NCBI RefSeq assembly: GCF_014237835.1 | Contig: NZ_JACJVI010000012.1 | Location: forward strand, 62,001-126,000 | Length of the DNA: 64,000 nt | Source: Rhizobium sp. AQ_MP | Lineage (GTDB): Bacteria > Pseudomonadota > Alphaproteobacteria > Rhizobiales > Rhizobiaceae | Direction: 5' to 3' | Part shown: positions 17,189 to 27,185 of the stretch, piece after piece | Layout of the letters: the number at the start of each line of letters is the position of its first letter | Numbering within the stretch: the stretch's first letter is position 1 | Made by a program: the position numbers and the translations under genes | Notes under the pieces: generated by a model | Told to the model about the DNA's origin: nothing | What the model saw: only the letters and a program-made list of their open reading frames with translations | The model's database searches: none

Positions 17189-18074
17189 GACTGCGCTCCG
17201 TCTTGTCGGAGGTGACGCGGGTGTACCAGATCAGCGCCACCATCACGAGAACGGTCAGCGTGATGGCGAGTGCCGCGCCGAGGGGCCAGTTTCGGCCTTG
17301 GCCGAACTGCATTTCGATCAGGTTTCCAAGCATCATGGACTTGCCGCCACCCATGATGCGCGGGGTGATGTAGGCGCCGAGCGACGGCACGAAGACAAGG
17401 ATGGAGCCGGCGATGATGCCGGGGCGCACCAGGGGCAGGATCACCCGCCGCAAGCAGTACCACCGCGAAGCGTAGAGATCGTAGCTGGCCTCGGCGAGGG
17501 TAAAATCGAATTTTTCAATCGCCGCATAGACCGGCAGCACCATCAGCGGCAGGAAGACATAGGCCATCCCGAGCAGCACCGCGAAATTGGTGAACATCAG
17601 TTGCAGCGGTTCCTGAATGAGACCGAGCGCCATCAGGATCCGGTTCAGGACACCCTCCGAGCGGATGATTTCCTGCACGGCGATGGTACGCACCAGGAGG
17701 TTCGTCCAGAACGGTATGGTGATCAGGAAGAGCCAGAAACCACGCTGCGACGCCGGCCTCGTCGCGATGAACCAGGCCGTCGGCAGTCCGAAGATCAGGG
17801 TTAGCAGCGTGGTGGCGAGCGACAGGCCGACGGACCGGCCAAGGATATTCAGATTGGCCTGGGAGATGGTCACCGTGTCATCGAAAATGTCACGCTCGAA
17901 GAGAACCGAAAACCAGCCCTCGGTCGAGAAGATCCATTTGACGTTGCCGAAGTCGCCGGGCGTGAGGAACGAGTAGACGAGCACGATCCCGAGCGGAAGG
18001 ATCGAGAACAGCACGATTGTCAGGATCGCCGGCAGCAACAGGATCCAGCGGCGGGAGGTATCGGAGCCGGTCAT
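17181..18074 (-). CDS. ABC transporter permease, PotB-like
   Basis: A 297-residue permease with an N-terminal helix ([20 protein letters not shown]) and five more hydrophobic segments. The EAA coupling loop reads [23 protein letters not shown]. It pairs with the PotC-like subunit. Its ATG overlaps the stop of the ATPase gene (ATGA), so translation is coupled. The segment between the first two helices is long and periplasmic, as usual in this family. Confidence 0.82.
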   Translation of the reverse strand: MTGSDTSRRWILLLPAILTIVLFSILPLGIVLVYSFLTPGDFGNVKWIFSTEGWFSVLFERDIFDDTVTISQANLNILGRSVGLSLATTLLTLIFGLPTAWFIATRPASQRGFWLFLITIPFWTNLLVRTIAVQEIIRSEGVLNRILMALGLIQEPLQLMFTNFAVLLGMAYVFLPLMVLPVYAAIEKFDFTLAEASYDLYASRWYCLRRVILPLVRPGIIAGSILVFVPSLGAYITPRIMGGGKSMMLGNLIEMQFGQGRNWPLGAALAITLTVLVMVALIWYTRVTSDKTERSHG

Positions 18075-19135
18075 GCCGCAGCCTCCTCGTCCGCGATGAT
18101 CTTGATCGCCTCTGCCGGAAGGCAGATTGGGATCGTTTCTCCCTCGGCAAAGCTGCGTGCACCGTGCAGGGCGTTTTGCACGCGAGCGACGAGAGCCGTC
18201 CCGTCGGGCAAAGCCAAATGTACGTGGCTGTCAGTCCCGAGAAACACCACCTGTGTCACGGTGCCCGTCAGGTTCAGGGCTTCGTTACGATGCTCGCCGA
18301 GCGTCACATGTTCCGGACGGATCATCAGCGTCAGAATGCCGTCGGATGCATCGGCCAGCGCCACCGTGCCTGCTCCGACCTTCACGACCCCTGCGGCCCC
18401 ATGAGCGGTCAGGAAATTCGATTCCCCGATGAAGGAGGCCACGAAACGGTTGGCCGGGTTCTTGTAGAGTTCGACCGGGTTTGCGATCTGCTGAACACGC
18501 CCGCCGCTCATCACGGCGATGCGGTCGGACATGGTCAGGGCCTCCTCCTGGTCATGAGTCACGAAGATGAATGTAAGGCCCGTCTCGCGCTGCAGGCGCT
18601 TGAGCTCGGTCTGCATTTCCTTGCGCAGCTTCATGTCGAGCGCGGACAACGGCTCGTCGAGAAGCAGGATACGTGGCTTGGCGACCAGCGCCCGGGCGAG
18701 GGCCACGCGCTGCTGCTGTCCCCCCGACAGTTCCACACTCTTCCGGTGCTTCAGGTGCGAAAGCTGCACCAGCTTCAGCATCGCATCGACAGCCGGCTCG
18801 ATCTCGCTGCTCGGCCGGCCCAGTGCCTCCAGAGCGAAGGCGACGTTCTGGGCGACAGTCATATGCGGAAAGAGAGCATAGTTCTGGAACACCGTGTTCA
18901 CGGGGCGCCGGTTGGGCGGCATATGGGCGATGTCTTCGCCGTCGAGGACGAGTGCACCATTGCTTGGACTGCTAAAGCCGGCAATCAGCCGCAACAGGGT
19001 GGTCTTGCCGCACCCAGAAGGCCCCAGGAGTGTGAAGAACTCTCCTTCGGCAATGGAGAAGCTCACCTCATGCAAGGCGGTGACTGTCCCTTTTCCATGA
19101 CCGAACCGTTTGGATAATTCACGAATGTCGAGCAT
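18071..19135 (-). CDS. ABC transporter ATP-binding protein, PotA-like
   Basis: A 354-residue ATPase. It has Walker [10 protein letters not shown] near residue 38, signature LSGGQQQR, Walker [13 protein letters not shown], the switch His in [10 protein letters not shown], and a C-terminal TOBE-type regulatory domain from about residue 240. All catalytic motifs are intact. It energises the importer encoded downstream. Its start codon (19135) is preceded by a GAGAGG box. The gene reads away from a TetR gene, and their 100-base spacer holds a promoter with an inverted repeat, so the regulator may control the importer. Confidence 0.88.
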   Translation of the reverse strand: MLDIRELSKRFGHGKGTVTALHEVSFSIAEGEFFTLLGPSGCGKTTLLRLIAGFSSPSNGALVLDGEDIAHMPPNRRPVNTVFQNYALFPHMTVAQNVAFALEALGRPSSEIEPAVDAMLKLVQLSHLKHRKSVELSGGQQQRVALARALVAKPRILLLDEPLSALDMKLRKEMQTELKRLQRETGLTFIFVTHDQEEALTMSDRIAVMSGGRVQQIANPVELYKNPANRFVASFIGESNFLTAHGAAGVVKVGAGTVALADASDGILTLMIRPEHVTLGEHRNEALNLTGTVTQVVFLGTDSHVHLALPDGTALVARVQNALHGARSFAEGETIPICLPAEAIKIIADEEAAA

Positions 19136-19170
19136 GTGCCTCTCGTCCCCCAGGGTCTGCCAATATGGGA

Positions 19171-19199
19171 ATTGACAAAATTACTTTAGTCAATAAAAT
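19171..19199 (+). promoter_or_regulatory. TetR promoter with overlapping inverted repeat
   Basis: TTGACA (19172-19177) and TAAAAT (19194-19199) are separated by 16 bases. The inverted repeat ATTGAC (19171-19176) / GTCAAT (19189-19194) spans this promoter, so a bound dimer would block it. This is the expected layout for TetR autoregulation in the spacer shared with the divergent ABC operon. Confidence 0.55.
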
Positions 19200-19235
19200 T
19201 TTTTAGTGAGAAAAATAATTTATGGCGACAAGCTG

Positions 19236-19925
19236 ATGGTGGAGCTTTCCAGTGACGTGACTACGGCCGAACTCGGTCTGCGCAGTCGCAAGAAGGCCAA
19301 GCGGCGAGACGAGATCATTGCGGCCGCGCGAACTCTGTTTGCGAAGAACGGAGTAGATGCCACGACGATGGCCGACATCGCGGCTGCCGCTGGCATATCG
19401 GCGCCGACTGTCTTCAATTATTTCGGTTCCAAGGACGGCGTGCTGATTGCGCTGATTACCGATGGCACGACGGAGGCGCGCGAGACTGATCGGCACAAGC
19501 ACTGGCGCGAGGGCGCAGACCTTGCGACGCTCGTCGTCGGGCTGTTCCTGCGGGTCTCGCGCAGGACCTTGGAGATTGCCGACAAACAGGTCTGGCGCTA
19601 CGCGGAGGCAGCCGCCATTCGGCACCCGGAAACCGAACTCGCCCTGCAATATCAAGGAGTTTCAGATGCGCTCGTGGAGGTCGTCGCGGAGTTCCTGTCA
19701 GATCTCAACCTGCGGTCCCGATCAGGAGAGGCTTTGTCGCCGCATTTCGCCGCACGGCTTTTCCACGATGTCTGGATGCCCTGCTTCATCAGTCTGATCA
19801 CCAACGAAGAGCAGAGCCTTGCCGATCACGAGGCCATGTTGCGCGAGCGCATGCTGCCACTATTCCGGCTGCTCTTCGACGAAAGCTGCGCCAAGGCGCC
19901 CCAGCGCAAAGGACATCCTGCATGA
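19236..19925 (+). CDS. TetR-family transcriptional regulator
   Basis: A 229-residue regulator. After a basic stretch (RSRKKAKRRDEII) comes the TetR helix-turn-helix (VDATTMADIAAAAGISAPTVFNYFGSK, about residues 35-62), then a helical ligand domain of unrecognised specificity. No start has a good ribosome-binding site. ATG 19236 is preferred because the GTG at 19206 would coincide with the predicted transcription start. Its stop overlaps the amidohydrolase ATG (ATGA), so regulator and enzyme are co-translated. The divergent PotABCD-like importer is the likely second target. Confidence 0.82.
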   Translation: MVELSSDVTTAELGLRSRKKAKRRDEIIAAARTLFAKNGVDATTMADIAAAAGISAPTVFNYFGSKDGVLIALITDGTTEARETDRHKHWREGADLATLVVGLFLRVSRRTLEIADKQVWRYAEAAAIRHPETELALQYQGVSDALVEVVAEFLSDLNLRSRSGEALSPHFAARLFHDVWMPCFISLITNEEQSLADHEAMLRERMLPLFRLLFDESCAKAPQRKGHPA

Positions 19926-21571
19926 GAGCTTCGCTCGTCTTCATCAACGCCCGGATCCTGACGATGGATCCGGCTCGACCACGCGCGTCGGCTCTGGCCG
20001 TTGCCGGCAATCGCATCCTCGCCGTGGGCGACGAAGACGAGATACGCGGTCATATCGACACTGAAACGCGGGTCATCGACGCTCAGGGCGCGACACTGAT
20101 GCCGGGTTTTGTCGAGAGCCACCTGCACATCTTCTCGGGCGCATACGGTCAGACCCTGTTGCAGCTCGCCGATATCAGAGGATTCGACGCAATGAAGGCC
20201 GCGGTCGAAGCGTTCTCTGCCGCCCGTCCGAATGAGGGGCTGCTCTTTGCCCAGGGTGCAGACTACGATATACTTGGACGCGGCACGCGGCTTGATCGCC
20301 ACGCGCTCGATGCCATGTGCCCGGATCGGCCGCTCGCCGTGATGGCCTATGATTTCCATACCCTTTTCGCCAACACTGCGGCGCTCAACGCTGCTGGCCT
20401 GCTTCAAGGGCGCGAGCTGCCGGTTGGCAATGAAGTCGTGATGGGGGATGACGGGCTTGCGACCGGCGAATTGCGCGAGAAGTTCGCACTCCTGCCGGTG
20501 CTTGACCTTCGCACTTCTGGCGGGCGGGAAATGCTCGGCATGTCCGGCATCGAGCCGCCGCAGCCTCCGACGGAGGCCGAGTGGCGTGAGGACGTCGAAA
20601 TTCTCAAAGCCGGAATGCGGTTCGTCGCCTCCAAGGGCATCACCTCCATTCACAACATGGATGGCAACCGTCATCTTCTTGAATTGTTGCGCGACGTGGA
20701 GCTCGAAGGGGCATTGCTTGCCCGGACCTCGGTACCCTTCCACCTGACGCGCGAAATGCCGCTGAGCGAGCTCGAACGGGCATCGGCCATGACCCGCGAC
20801 TTTACCGGTGACACGCTGCGTTGCGGTCGCGTCAAGATCTTCGTGGATGGCGTGATCGAGAGCGGCACGGCTGCAATGCTCGCCGATTACGCCGACCGGC
20901 CTGGTCTGCGCGGAGACCCGATCTTCGATCTTGAGAGTTTTAAGCAAGCAGCAATCGAGGCCGATCGCCGAGGTCTGCAGATCACGGTGCATGCGATCGG
21001 CGATGCTGCCGTCAGGATCGCGCTCGATGGCTATCAAGCGGCACGAGATGCAAACGGTGCGCGCGACAGCCGCCATCGAATCGAGCACGTCGAGATGATC
21101 GATCCCGCCGATATCCCTCGCTTCGCCGAGCTTGGCGTCATCGCCTCGTTCCAGCCGCTGCATGCGCCGAACGGGGAAAACCCGACGAGCCGCAGCATCG
21201 GCCCCGAACGGGCGCACACCGCCTATGCCTGGCGTACCCTGGCGGAAGCCGGGGCCGTCGTCGCCTTCTCGTCCGATTGGCCGATCGTACCCGTCGATCC
21301 CCTGCTCGGGATTCAGACGGCGCTCACCCGCAAGCCGCATCTGCCGGGCCTGCCGGACCAGCGTCTGCCGCTCCATCAAGTGCTGGAAGCCTTTACCTGC
21401 AACGGCGCTTACGCGGGCCACATGGAGGAGAAGTCCGGAAGGCTCAAGCCGGGGATGTTCGCTGACCTCGTGCTCCTTTCCGGGGACATCGAGACGGTGC
21501 CAACAGATGAGATCGCCGCCCTTGGCATCGTCATGACGGTATGTGACGGGCGCATCACCCACGAAGCATGA
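19922..21571 (+). CDS. YtcJ-like amidohydrolase family protein
   Basis: A 549-residue metal-dependent hydrolase of the YtcJ/NfdA group. It has an N-terminal beta domain (LVFINARILTMD), HxH in ESHLHIFSG near residue 67, a probable metal-bridging Lys in RVKIFVDGVIESGT, later His in TVHAIGDAA and RIEHVEM, an Asp in FSSDWPIVP, and a C-terminal GRLKPGMFADLVLL segment. Characterised members hydrolyse N-substituted formamides and related amides. Coupling to a TetR gene and divergence from a polyamine-type importer suggest an imported amide or amine conjugate as substrate. That is inference. Confidence 0.78.
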   Translation: MRASLVFINARILTMDPARPRASALAVAGNRILAVGDEDEIRGHIDTETRVIDAQGATLMPGFVESHLHIFSGAYGQTLLQLADIRGFDAMKAAVEAFSAARPNEGLLFAQGADYDILGRGTRLDRHALDAMCPDRPLAVMAYDFHTLFANTAALNAAGLLQGRELPVGNEVVMGDDGLATGELREKFALLPVLDLRTSGGREMLGMSGIEPPQPPTEAEWREDVEILKAGMRFVASKGITSIHNMDGNRHLLELLRDVELEGALLARTSVPFHLTREMPLSELERASAMTRDFTGDTLRCGRVKIFVDGVIESGTAAMLADYADRPGLRGDPIFDLESFKQAAIEADRRGLQITVHAIGDAAVRIALDGYQAARDANGARDSRHRIEHVEMIDPADIPRFAELGVIASFQPLHAPNGENPTSRSIGPERAHTAYAWRTLAEAGAVVAFSSDWPIVPVDPLLGIQTALTRKPHLPGLPDQRLPLHQVLEAFTCNGAYAGHMEEKSGRLKPGMFADLVLLSGDIETVPTDEIAALGIVMTVCDGRITHEA

Positions 21572-21617
21572 CAATCCCGCTCCCGAGATACGAGCTCGGC
21601 GCCAGGCGGAGGCGCGG

Positions 21618-21639
21618 GAGCCGGCAATCGTGCCGGCTC
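21618..21639. terminator. Hairpin 3' of amidohydrolase gene
   Basis: Perfect nine-base arms GAGCCGGCA (21618-21626) and TGCCGGCTC (21631-21639) enclose an ATCG loop, 47 bases after the stop. There is no T-tract, so it may be a 3' stabiliser or a weak terminator. Confidence 0.4.
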
Positions 21640-21697
21640 GCCCGCAAGCAGGTCCTGGCGGCAGTTTCGTTTGCCCGGTATCGGTTCATACAAGACA

Positions 21698-21729
21698 AAG
21701 CCCCCGAAGCCAGCTGACGACGGGGGCTT
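21698..21729 (-). terminator. Terminator of the MFS gene
   Basis: Arms AAGCCCCCG (21698-21706) and CGGGGGCTT (21721-21729) are perfect. Read leftward, the stem runs into a T-rich stretch (TTTGTCTTG), placing it about 30 bases after the MFS stop. It lies between convergent genes. Confidence 0.6.
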
Positions 21730-21760
21730 GGATCACCACTCCGGGCTTTCCCGCAAGCGC

Positions 21761-23095
21761 CTATTCTTGCGCCTTGGGTTGCAAGGAGATCTGACGGGCG
21801 AGCGCCAAAGAAATTAGTGTGCAAACCGCGCCGGACAAAAGATAGAGACCTGCGGCAAAGAGCCCGAACCAGGTCGACAGAAGAAGCGCTGCCAGCGGCG
21901 CGAAGCCGGCGCCGAACATCCAGGATAGCGCCGAAACGATCGCCGACGCGGTGTAGCGGTTGCGCCTGTCAAACAGCGAGGCGATCGTCCCCGACGACTG
22001 TGCGAAATTGAAGCCGAGGATCAGGAAGCCGATCATCATGTAGGCGATGACCCCTGATTGTCCCGCGTTGAGAAGCAGCGGGGCAGTGAGAGCGAAGGCG
22101 CCGATCGCCCACGCACCCCAGATCAGGATCTTCTCGCGTCCGATACGGTCAGACAGCCAGCCCGAAACCAGCATGGCAAGGACGCCCACCGCAGCCCCGG
22201 CCGCTTCGATGAGAAGGAAGGTGCCGGGCGCCTCATCGGTGTAAAGGAAAATCCACGAAAGCGGGAAGACGGTCACCATGTGGAACATGGCGAAGCTCGC
22301 CAGCGGCACGAAGATGCCGAGCAACACCGTGCGCCCGTCTTGCGAAAAGGTCGTTCTCAGACGTGTGGGCGTCAGTTCGTTCGCCTCGAACAGTTCCTTG
22401 AACTCCGGCGTGTCGACGATGCGCAGACGCGCAAAGAGCGCCACGACATTGATAGCGAACGCAACGAAGAAAGGATAGCGCCAGCCCCAGTCGAGGAAGT
22501 CGGCAGCCGAGAGCGTCATGACCAGATAGGCAAACAGCACGGCCGCAACGGCCAATCCAACCACTGCCCCGAGCTGCGGGATCATCGCATAGAACCCGCG
22601 CTTGTCCTTGGAAGCCGTGATGGCGAGCAGAGGCGCGAGACCATCCCAGGTCCCCCCGAGCGCCAGGCCCTGGCCGACCCGCAATAGCGCCAACATGGCG
22701 ATCGCCCACCATCCTGCCGTTTCGTAGGAGGGAACGAGGCCCATGGCGACTGTGGACGTTCCCAGAAGGAAAAGCGCCACCGTCAGCTTTGTGACACGAC
22801 CGTGGCGGCGGTCGAGTGCCGTGAAGAGAACGGTACCCAGCGGGCGCGCCACGAAGGCAAGTGCAACCAGCGCGAAGGACCAGAGCGTACCGGTCAGCGG
22901 ATCAAGAAACGGGAAGATTCGCGCCGGAAACACGATCACCGAGGCAATGGCGAAGACGAAGAAGTCGAAGAACTCCGAGGTCCGGCCGATGATGACGCCG
23001 ACCGCGATGTCCGACGGGGAAACGTGATGATCGTCTTCGGACGTCGTGCGGCCCTTCTGGGCGGCGGGGGAGGCAGAACCGGTCATGCTCGCCAT
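21761..23095 (-). CDS. MFS transporter, metabolite:H+ symporter (MHS) family
   Basis: A 444-residue membrane protein with about twelve helices. The MHS signature is present: a charged N-terminus, GRTSEFFDFFVFAIAS in helix 1, the RPLGTVLFTALDRRHGR loop after helix 2, and GLALGGTWDG in the fourth-helix region. The usual EWYDF of the family reads EFFDF. MHS proteins import organic acids, betaines or aromatic acids with protons. The start has only a weak ribosome-binding site; an ATG nine bases further in is possible. It faces the amidohydrolase gene and is transcribed alone. Confidence 0.82.
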   Translation of the reverse strand: MASMTGSASPAAQKGRTTSEDDHHVSPSDIAVGVIIGRTSEFFDFFVFAIASVIVFPARIFPFLDPLTGTLWSFALVALAFVARPLGTVLFTALDRRHGRVTKLTVALFLLGTSTVAMGLVPSYETAGWWAIAMLALLRVGQGLALGGTWDGLAPLLAITASKDKRGFYAMIPQLGAVVGLAVAAVLFAYLVMTLSAADFLDWGWRYPFFVAFAINVVALFARLRIVDTPEFKELFEANELTPTRLRTTFSQDGRTVLLGIFVPLASFAMFHMVTVFPLSWIFLYTDEAPGTFLLIEAAGAAVGVLAMLVSGWLSDRIGREKILIWGAWAIGAFALTAPLLLNAGQSGVIAYMMIGFLILGFNFAQSSGTIASLFDRRNRYTASAIVSALSWMFGAGFAPLAALLLSTWFGLFAAGLYLLSGAVCTLISLALARQISLQPKAQE

Positions 23096-23334
23096 AACGC
23101 GTGCTCACTTTCTGGTTGCAATGGGGCGGACAAGCATCGGGGGATATGCAGTCCATGCCGTAGTCTAACATGCGGAAACGAAATGCTTCAGGTGCGGCCA
23201 AATTGACAGGTGACAAATTGTCGTATGTGCTGCACCGCAAAACCGAACTAACTACCTCGGCGAATATCAATGGTCGTGGAGTGGTGTTCGGGGGGACCCC
23301 TGCTCTGTGACCCATCAGAGTATCAGGGTAAGAG

Positions 23335-24540
23335 ATGCACGAGCTTCGCCTCCCGAAAATACTGGCCGCCATGGGGGCGGTCCTGTTCCTGTCTGCCTGC
23401 AAGGCCGAGGTCCTTGCCCCGACGGGAGATGTAGCCGCCCAACAGCGCGATCTCCTCGTCATCTCAACCCTCTTGATGTTGATCATCATCATCCCCGTGA
23501 TGGTGATGACCTGCTGGTTTGCCTGGCATTATCGTGCAGCAAACAAGGAAGCGGTCTACAAGCCCAACTGGTCCCACTCGACGAAGCTTGAGCTGATCAT
23601 CTGGGCGATCCCCCTGATGATCATCATCTGCCTGGGCGCGCTGACGTGGGTCGGAACGCATTTGCTTGATCCCTACAGGCCGCTTGCCCGGGTTTCTGCA
23701 GAGAAGCCACTCGATTCACAACAAGAGCCACTGGAGATCCAGGTTGTCGCTCTCGATTGGAAATGGCTCTTCATCTACCCCCAATATGGCGTGGCCGCCG
23801 TCAACGAGATGCCGGTGCCCGTTGATCGCCCGATCCGTTTTTCGCTCACGTCGTCTTCGGTGATGAACGCCTTCTACATCCCCCACATGGCCGGGATGAT
23901 CTACGCGATGCCGGGCATGCAGACGACTTTGCACGGTGTCTTCAATCAGGAAGGCACGTTCCAGGGGCTGGCATCCCACTACTCTGGTGCAGGCTTCTCC
24001 GGCATGCGCTTCAAGGCGAAGGCCAGCGATCCCGCAGATTTCGACGTCTGGGTTGCGCAAGCGCGGGCCGGCACCGAGAAGCTGGACCGCACCCGTTATC
24101 TCGAGCTTGAGCGCCCCACCGAGAACGTCAAGCCCACGACCTTCGCCAGCGTCGACCCGATGCTCTTTCCGCGCGTCGTCAACATGTGCGTCGAAGAGGG
24201 CAAGATCTGCATGGCCGAAATGATGGCGCTGGATGCCCAGGGTGGTACGGGTCTGGCCGGCACGGTCAACATGAGCGCGCTGATCTACGACAAGCATGAG
24301 CGCCGCGGCACGCGCGAGCCGGTCTTCGGCTGGGAGCCCTTCAAGGTTCTCGGCTTCTGTTCGGTCGAGGAACTGGAGCAGATGCTGGCCGCCAAGCCCG
24401 CTTCGTTCAACGACAAGCCCGTCGTCTCTGGTCCCCTGATGGGACACAACATGCCACAGCCCGCATCGCCCTTCGGCGGAGATGCCGAGCGTTTCATCAC
24501 GCTCGTTCGGCAGGCCTCCGGCAATGCGCCGCAACTCTGA
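23335..24540 (+). CDS. cyoA: Cytochrome o ubiquinol oxidase subunit II
   Basis: A 401-residue lipoprotein. The signal peptide ends in a lipobox (FLSAC, Cys near residue 22), two membrane helices follow, then the periplasmic cupredoxin-like domain (VVALDWKWLFIYPQYG). The Cys/His ligands of a CuA centre are absent, which separates quinol oxidases from cytochrome c oxidases. The C-terminus is longer than in E. coli CyoA and Pro-rich. ATG is preceded by AGGGTAAG. It opens cyoABCD-surf1. The 239-base upstream spacer has a TTGACA at 23203-23208 but no convincing -10. Confidence 0.9.
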   Translation: MHELRLPKILAAMGAVLFLSACKAEVLAPTGDVAAQQRDLLVISTLLMLIIIIPVMVMTCWFAWHYRAANKEAVYKPNWSHSTKLELIIWAIPLMIIICLGALTWVGTHLLDPYRPLARVSAEKPLDSQQEPLEIQVVALDWKWLFIYPQYGVAAVNEMPVPVDRPIRFSLTSSSVMNAFYIPHMAGMIYAMPGMQTTLHGVFNQEGTFQGLASHYSGAGFSGMRFKAKASDPADFDVWVAQARAGTEKLDRTRYLELERPTENVKPTTFASVDPMLFPRVVNMCVEEGKICMAEMMALDAQGGTGLAGTVNMSALIYDKHERRGTREPVFGWEPFKVLGFCSVEELEQMLAAKPASFNDKPVVSGPLMGHNMPQPASPFGGDAERFITLVRQASGNAPQL

Positions 24541-24552
24541 CAGGATACCGGC

Positions 24553-26559
24553 ATGGCCACTGCAATAGACCATTCCACCACGTTTCTTCTCGGTCGCCTC
24601 AACTGGAGTGCGATCCCGACGGATCCCATCGTTCTCTCGACCTTTGTGGTCGTCGTCATCGGCGGTGCCGCCACCGTCGGCGCGCTGACATATTATCGCC
24701 TCTGGGGCTATCTCTGGCGCGAGTGGCTGACGTCCGTCGATCACAAGAAGATCGGCATCATGTACATCATCCTGGCGCTGGTCATGCTGGTGCGCGGCTT
24801 TGCCGACGCCATCATGATGCGCCTGCAGCAGGTGCTGGCCTTCAATGGGTCCGAGGGCTATCTCAATGCACACCACTACGACCAGATCTTCACCGCCCAT
24901 GGCGTGATCATGATCTTCTTCGTGGCGATGCCTTTCGTCACGGGTCTGATGAACTATGTCGTGCCGCTGCAGATCGGCGCGCGTGACGTATCGTTCCCTT
25001 TCCTCAACAATTTCTCGTTCTGGATGACCGTCGGCGGCGCCGTGCTTGTCATGGCCTCGCTCTTCGTCGGCGAGTTCGCCCAGACGGGCTGGCTCGCCTT
25101 CCCGCCGCTGTCGGGCATTGGCTACAGTCCTTGGGTCGGCGTCGACTATTACATCTGGGGTCTGCAGATCGCCGGGGTGGGCACGACGCTCTCAGGCATC
25201 AACCTGCTCGTCACGATCGTCAAGATGCGTGCACCGGGCATGACCCTGATGCGCATGCCGGTTTTCACCTGGACGGCACTCTGCACCAACATCCTCATCG
25301 TCGCCTCCTTCCCGGTGCTGACGATGACGCTGATCCTTCTGACGCTCGATCGCTACGTGGGAACGAACTTCTTCACGAACGATCTCGGCGGCAACCCGAT
25401 GATGTACATCAACCTCATCTGGATCTGGGGCCACCCGGAAGTCTACATCCTCATACTGCCGCTCTTCGGTGTTTTCTCGGAGATCACCTCGACCTTCTCG
25501 GGCAAGCGCCTCTTCGGCTACAGCTCGATGGTCTATGCGACCGTCTGCATCACGATCCTGAGCTATATCGTCTGGCTCCACCACTTCTTCACCATGGGTT
25601 CTGGCGCCTCGGTGAACGCCTTCTTTGGCATCACCACCATGATCATCTCTGTGCCCACGGGGGCCAAGATCTTCAACTGGCTCTTCACCATGTACAAGGG
25701 GCGGGTCCGCTTCGACCTGCCGATGATGTGGACGGTGGCCTTCATGCTGACCTTCACCATCGGTGGCATGACGGGCGTTCTTCTGGCTGTTCCGCCGGCC
25801 GACTTCGTCCTGCACAACTCGCTCTTCCTGGTGGCGCACTTCCACAACGTCATCATCGGCGGCGTGCTGTTCGGTTGCTTTGCCGCGATCGTCTACTGGT
25901 GGCCCAAGGCCTTCGGCTTCACGTTGAACGTGTTCTGGGGCAAGGTCTCCTTCTGGAGCTGGGTCAGCGGCTTCTGGCTCGCCTTCATGCCGCTCTATGT
26001 CCTCGGCCTGATGGGTGTCACACGCCGCATGCGCGTCTTCGACGACCCGGATCTCAGGATCTGGTTCATCCTGGCCGCCCTCGGCGCGCTGCTGATCGCC
26101 GTCGGTATTGCCGCCTTCTTCATCCAGATTGCCGTCTCGATCTGGCAGCGGAAGGACAACATGGATGTGACCGGCGACCCCTGGGGTGGACGGACGCTTG
26201 AATGGGCGACCTCGTCTCCGCCGCCGGCCTATAATTTCGCCTTCACGCCCGTCGTTCATGATCTCGACGCCTGGCACGACATGAAGCAGGTCGGCCAGAC
26301 CCGTCCGAAGGCACCTTACCTGCCGATCCACATGCCGCGTTACACCGGCACGGGTGTGATCATCTCAGGCCTTGCCACGCTCTGCGGCTTCGCGCTGGTC
26401 TGGTACATCTGGTGGCTGGCAGCTCTGTCCTTCCTCGCGATCATTGCCGTCTCGATCGCCCATACCTTCAACTACGACCGGGATTACTATGTCCCCGTCG
26501 ACGAGGTCGAGCGTGTCGAAAAGGCCCGTGACCGCGAACTGGCAAGCGTAGGAGCGTAA
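24553..26559 (+). CDS. cyoB: Cytochrome o ubiquinol oxidase subunit I
   Basis: A 668-residue heme-copper oxidase core subunit with about fifteen helices. Heme and copper ligands are visible in [11 protein letters not shown], in [12 protein letters not shown] (CuB His plus the cross-linked Tyr), in WLHHFF, and in HFHNVIIGG. It reduces oxygen to water with electrons from ubiquinol while pumping protons. Length and the extra first and last helices match CyoB rather than CtaD. It starts 12 bases after cyoA. Confidence 0.95.
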   Translation: MATAIDHSTTFLLGRLNWSAIPTDPIVLSTFVVVVIGGAATVGALTYYRLWGYLWREWLTSVDHKKIGIMYIILALVMLVRGFADAIMMRLQQVLAFNGSEGYLNAHHYDQIFTAHGVIMIFFVAMPFVTGLMNYVVPLQIGARDVSFPFLNNFSFWMTVGGAVLVMASLFVGEFAQTGWLAFPPLSGIGYSPWVGVDYYIWGLQIAGVGTTLSGINLLVTIVKMRAPGMTLMRMPVFTWTALCTNILIVASFPVLTMTLILLTLDRYVGTNFFTNDLGGNPMMYINLIWIWGHPEVYILILPLFGVFSEITSTFSGKRLFGYSSMVYATVCITILSYIVWLHHFFTMGSGASVNAFFGITTMIISVPTGAKIFNWLFTMYKGRVRFDLPMMWTVAFMLTFTIGGMTGVLLAVPPADFVLHNSLFLVAHFHNVIIGGVLFGCFAAIVYWWPKAFGFTLNVFWGKVSFWSWVSGFWLAFMPLYVLGLMGVTRRMRVFDDPDLRIWFILAALGALLIAVGIAAFFIQIAVSIWQRKDNMDVTGDPWGGRTLEWATSSPPPAYNFAFTPVVHDLDAWHDMKQVGQTRPKAPYLPIHMPRYTGTGVIISGLATLCGFALVWYIWWLAALSFLAIIAVSIAHTFNYDRDYYVPVDEVERVEKARDRELASVGA

Positions 26560-26564
26560 AGACC

Positions 26565-27185
26565 GTGAACACCGTCACCCAAACCGATACGCCTGCCGTC
26601 TATTGGGAAACCGAGCCGCATCATCACCCGGAAGGCGCGTCCACGCGGCTCGGCTTCTGGATCTACCTGATGAGCGACTGCCTGATGTTCGCAGTCCTCT
26701 TTGCGGTCTTCGCCGTGGTCGGCCAGAGCTATGCGGCCGGCCCCGGTCCCAAGGCTCTGTTCGATCTGACGCTCATTGCCATCAACACCGGTTTCCTGCT
26801 GGTCTCCTCAATCACCTTCGGCTTTGCGATGCTTGCCATGTATGAGGGCCGGCAGGCCCGCATGCAGATCTGGCTGGCCGTCACGCTGCTGCTGGGCCTC
26901 GCCTTCCTGGCGCTCGAAATCTATGAGTTCCATCACCTGATCGAACTCGGCGCCGGTCCGCAGCGCTCTGCCTTCCTGTCGGCCTTCTTCGCGCTGGTCG
27001 GCACCCACGGCCTGCACGTGCTGTTCGGCTGCATCTGGCTCGTCACCCTGATGGTCCAGATCAACCAGAAGGGTCTGATCCCGGCAAACACCCGCCGCAT
27101 GGAATGCCTGAGCATGTTCTGGCACTTCCTCGATGTCATCTGGATCGGGGTTTTCACCTTCGTCTATCTCCTGGGGATGATCTGA
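26565..27185 (+). CDS. cyoC: Cytochrome o ubiquinol oxidase subunit III
   Basis: A 206-residue membrane protein with five helices, including GFWIYLMSDCLMFAVLFAVFA and the C-terminal HFLDVIWIGVFTFVYLLGMI. It stabilises the oxidase core and lacks redox centres. Translation starts at GTG 26565 after AGGAG, six bases downstream of cyoB. Its stop codon overlaps the cyoD start by one base (TGATG). Confidence 0.92.
   Translation: MNTVTQTDTPAVYWETEPHHHPEGASTRLGFWIYLMSDCLMFAVLFAVFAVVGQSYAAGPGPKALFDLTLIAINTGFLLVSSITFGFAMLAMYEGRQARMQIWLAVTLLLGLAFLALEIYEFHHLIELGAGPQRSAFLSAFFALVGTHGLHVLFGCIWLVTLMVQINQKGLIPANTRRMECLSMFWHFLDVIWIGVFTFVYLLGMI

Noticed and set aside
23096..23334. Promoter for cyoABCD at TTGACA 23203
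   Set aside because: No acceptable -10 element was found at 16-18 bases, so only the -35-like match is noted under cyoA.
25131..26201. Long frame of 356 codons inside cyoB
   Set aside because: It is an out-of-frame shadow of cyoB, rich in His, Arg and Leu from frame shift; cyoB is intact.
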